5,733 bases of DNA. It comes from JBGOUV01 sp041477815 (GTDB lineage Bacteria; Acidobacteriota; Terriglobia; Bryobacterales; JACQDG01). The stretch spans positions 1-5,733 of the forward strand of contig JBGOUV010000424.1 of assembly GCA_041477815.1 (NCBI GenBank), given 5' to 3'. Below the pieces are notes generated by a model. The model was not told the DNA's origin. It searched no databases and saw only the letters and a list, made by a program, of their open reading frames with translations. The position numbers and the translations under genes are program-made. This document shows, one piece after another, positions 5,114 through 5,733 of the stretch (its first letter is position 1; each line of letters starts with the position of its first letter).

Positions 5114-5733
5114 TCCTGGCCCTGGATACCACGAGTGAATACGGCAGCATCGCCGTGGCCCGCGGCCCCGAAATCCTGGGTGTCGAGGAGATACATTCCA
5201 CAGAGGGCTTTGGTCGCCTGATCTTCCAGGGCATCGTGGCCCTGCTTGACCGTCACGGCCTGAAACTGCCGGACATCGAATGCTACGCCGCCGCCAGCGG
5301 TCCCGGATCGTTCACCGGCGTTCGCATCGGCCTCACCGCCGCCAAGGGACTGGCCGAGGCCCACGGTAAGCGGGTAGTAGCAGTGTCCAACCTCCTGGCC
5401 CTGGCCTGCGCCGGCCGCGGTGACCTCCGCGCCCCCCTGCTCGACGCCCGCCGGGGCGAGGTCTACGGCGCCGTCTACGATGCGGAGTTGCGTCCTGTCG
5501 TCCCCGAAATCGTCGCGCCCTTCCCGCGCTTTCTGGAGATGATCGCAGGCCGCCCGGTCACTTTCGTGTCCACCGGATTTGAACCCGCCCCCGGTTTGAA
5601 CCTGGTCACTGTCTCGCGCGCCTTGGCCGCCCCGATCGCCCTGCTCGCCGCCCGGGCTTTCGCGGAAGGCCGGGCCCTGCTCCCGGAGCAGGCCGACGCT
5701 AACTACGTGCGCCGCTCGGACGCGGAGTTGAAG
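5110..5733 (+). CDS. tsaB: tRNA threonylcarbamoyladenosine biosynthesis protein TsaB (3' partial)
   Basis: TsaB is the non-catalytic partner that, with TsaD and TsaE, transfers threonylcarbamoyl to A37 of ANN-decoding tRNAs in the cytoplasm. The 208 residues visible begin MILALDTTSEYGSIAVA, the ASKHA-fold phosphate-1-like segment. ASGPGSFTGVRIGLTAAKGL follows at residues 62-81, the hallmark TsaB motif, then LLDARRGEVYGAVYD at about 110-124, and near the edge ADANYVRRSDAEL, normally among the last residues of the protein. Only a handful of residues should be missing. The start is GTG 5110, sharing GTGA with the TGA of the DUF5060 gene; no ribosome site stands out, so translational coupling is likely. 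The usual histidine-containing segment after strand 3 (HSxxLLP type) reads STEGFGRLIF here, a modest divergence. The next gene, off the window, is often rimI or tsaD. Confidence 0.95.
   Translation, partial: MILALDTTSEYGSIAVARGPEILGVEEIHSTEGFGRLIFQGIVALLDRHGLKLPDIECYAAASGPGSFTGVRIGLTAAKGLAEAHGKRVVAVSNLLALACAGRGDLRAPLLDARRGEVYGAVYDAELRPVVPEIVAPFPRFLEMIAGRPVTFVSTGFEPAPGLNLVTVSRALAAPIALLAARAFAEGRALLPEQADANYVRRSDAELK

Overview
This window looks like chromosomal DNA from an acidobacterium, most like the Bryobacterales / Candidatus Solibacter lineage. I infer this from the high GC content, from a protein-kinase-type beta-propeller tail whose wording (SPDG blades, an ITSGPTEEEG motif, a C-terminal VYAFTRE-like and QRNLYR ending) I associate with the many Solibacter Ser/Thr kinases, and from a decayed TonB-receptor leader typical of the phylum. 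No database search was possible.

Layout, left to right. (1) 3-1256 (+): the C-terminal sensor half of a Ser/Thr kinase-type protein, a WD40/TolB-like propeller; the N-terminus lies off the window. (2) 1257-2032: a 776-bp gap without an intact gene. On the minus strand it holds two fused gene relics. One is a shrunken Ser/Thr kinase (start, HRD-loop and DFG segments still readable, with a stop and frame changes). The other is the first ~60 residues of a TonB-dependent receptor with a carboxypeptidase-regulatory-like domain. The rest of the gap carries the upstream region of the next gene. (3) 2033-2665 (+): msrA, apparently exported, with a GCFWC active site. (4) 2671-3267 (+): a six-segment membrane protein of unknown function, 5 bp behind msrA and almost certainly co-transcribed with it. 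(5) 3247-3365: two arrays of a degenerate 8-bp repeat in inverted orientation. The left array supplies the last codons and stop of gene 4; the right array supplies the signal-peptide core of gene 5. (6) 3308-5113 (+): a secreted multi-domain protein of the DUF5060 / DUF4038 glycosidase-like / collagen-binding type. (7) 5110-5733 (+): tsaB, running off the right edge only a few residues before its expected end, overlapping gene 6 by GTGA.

The genes do not form one pathway. msrA and the membrane protein make a plausible envelope oxidative-repair pair. The DUF5060 protein probably acts on extracellular polysaccharide. tsaB is a tRNA-modification (t6A) housekeeping gene, translationally coupled to the preceding gene. 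The two most interesting items are the inverted octamer arrays built into the ends of two adjacent genes and the fused kinase/TonB relic.
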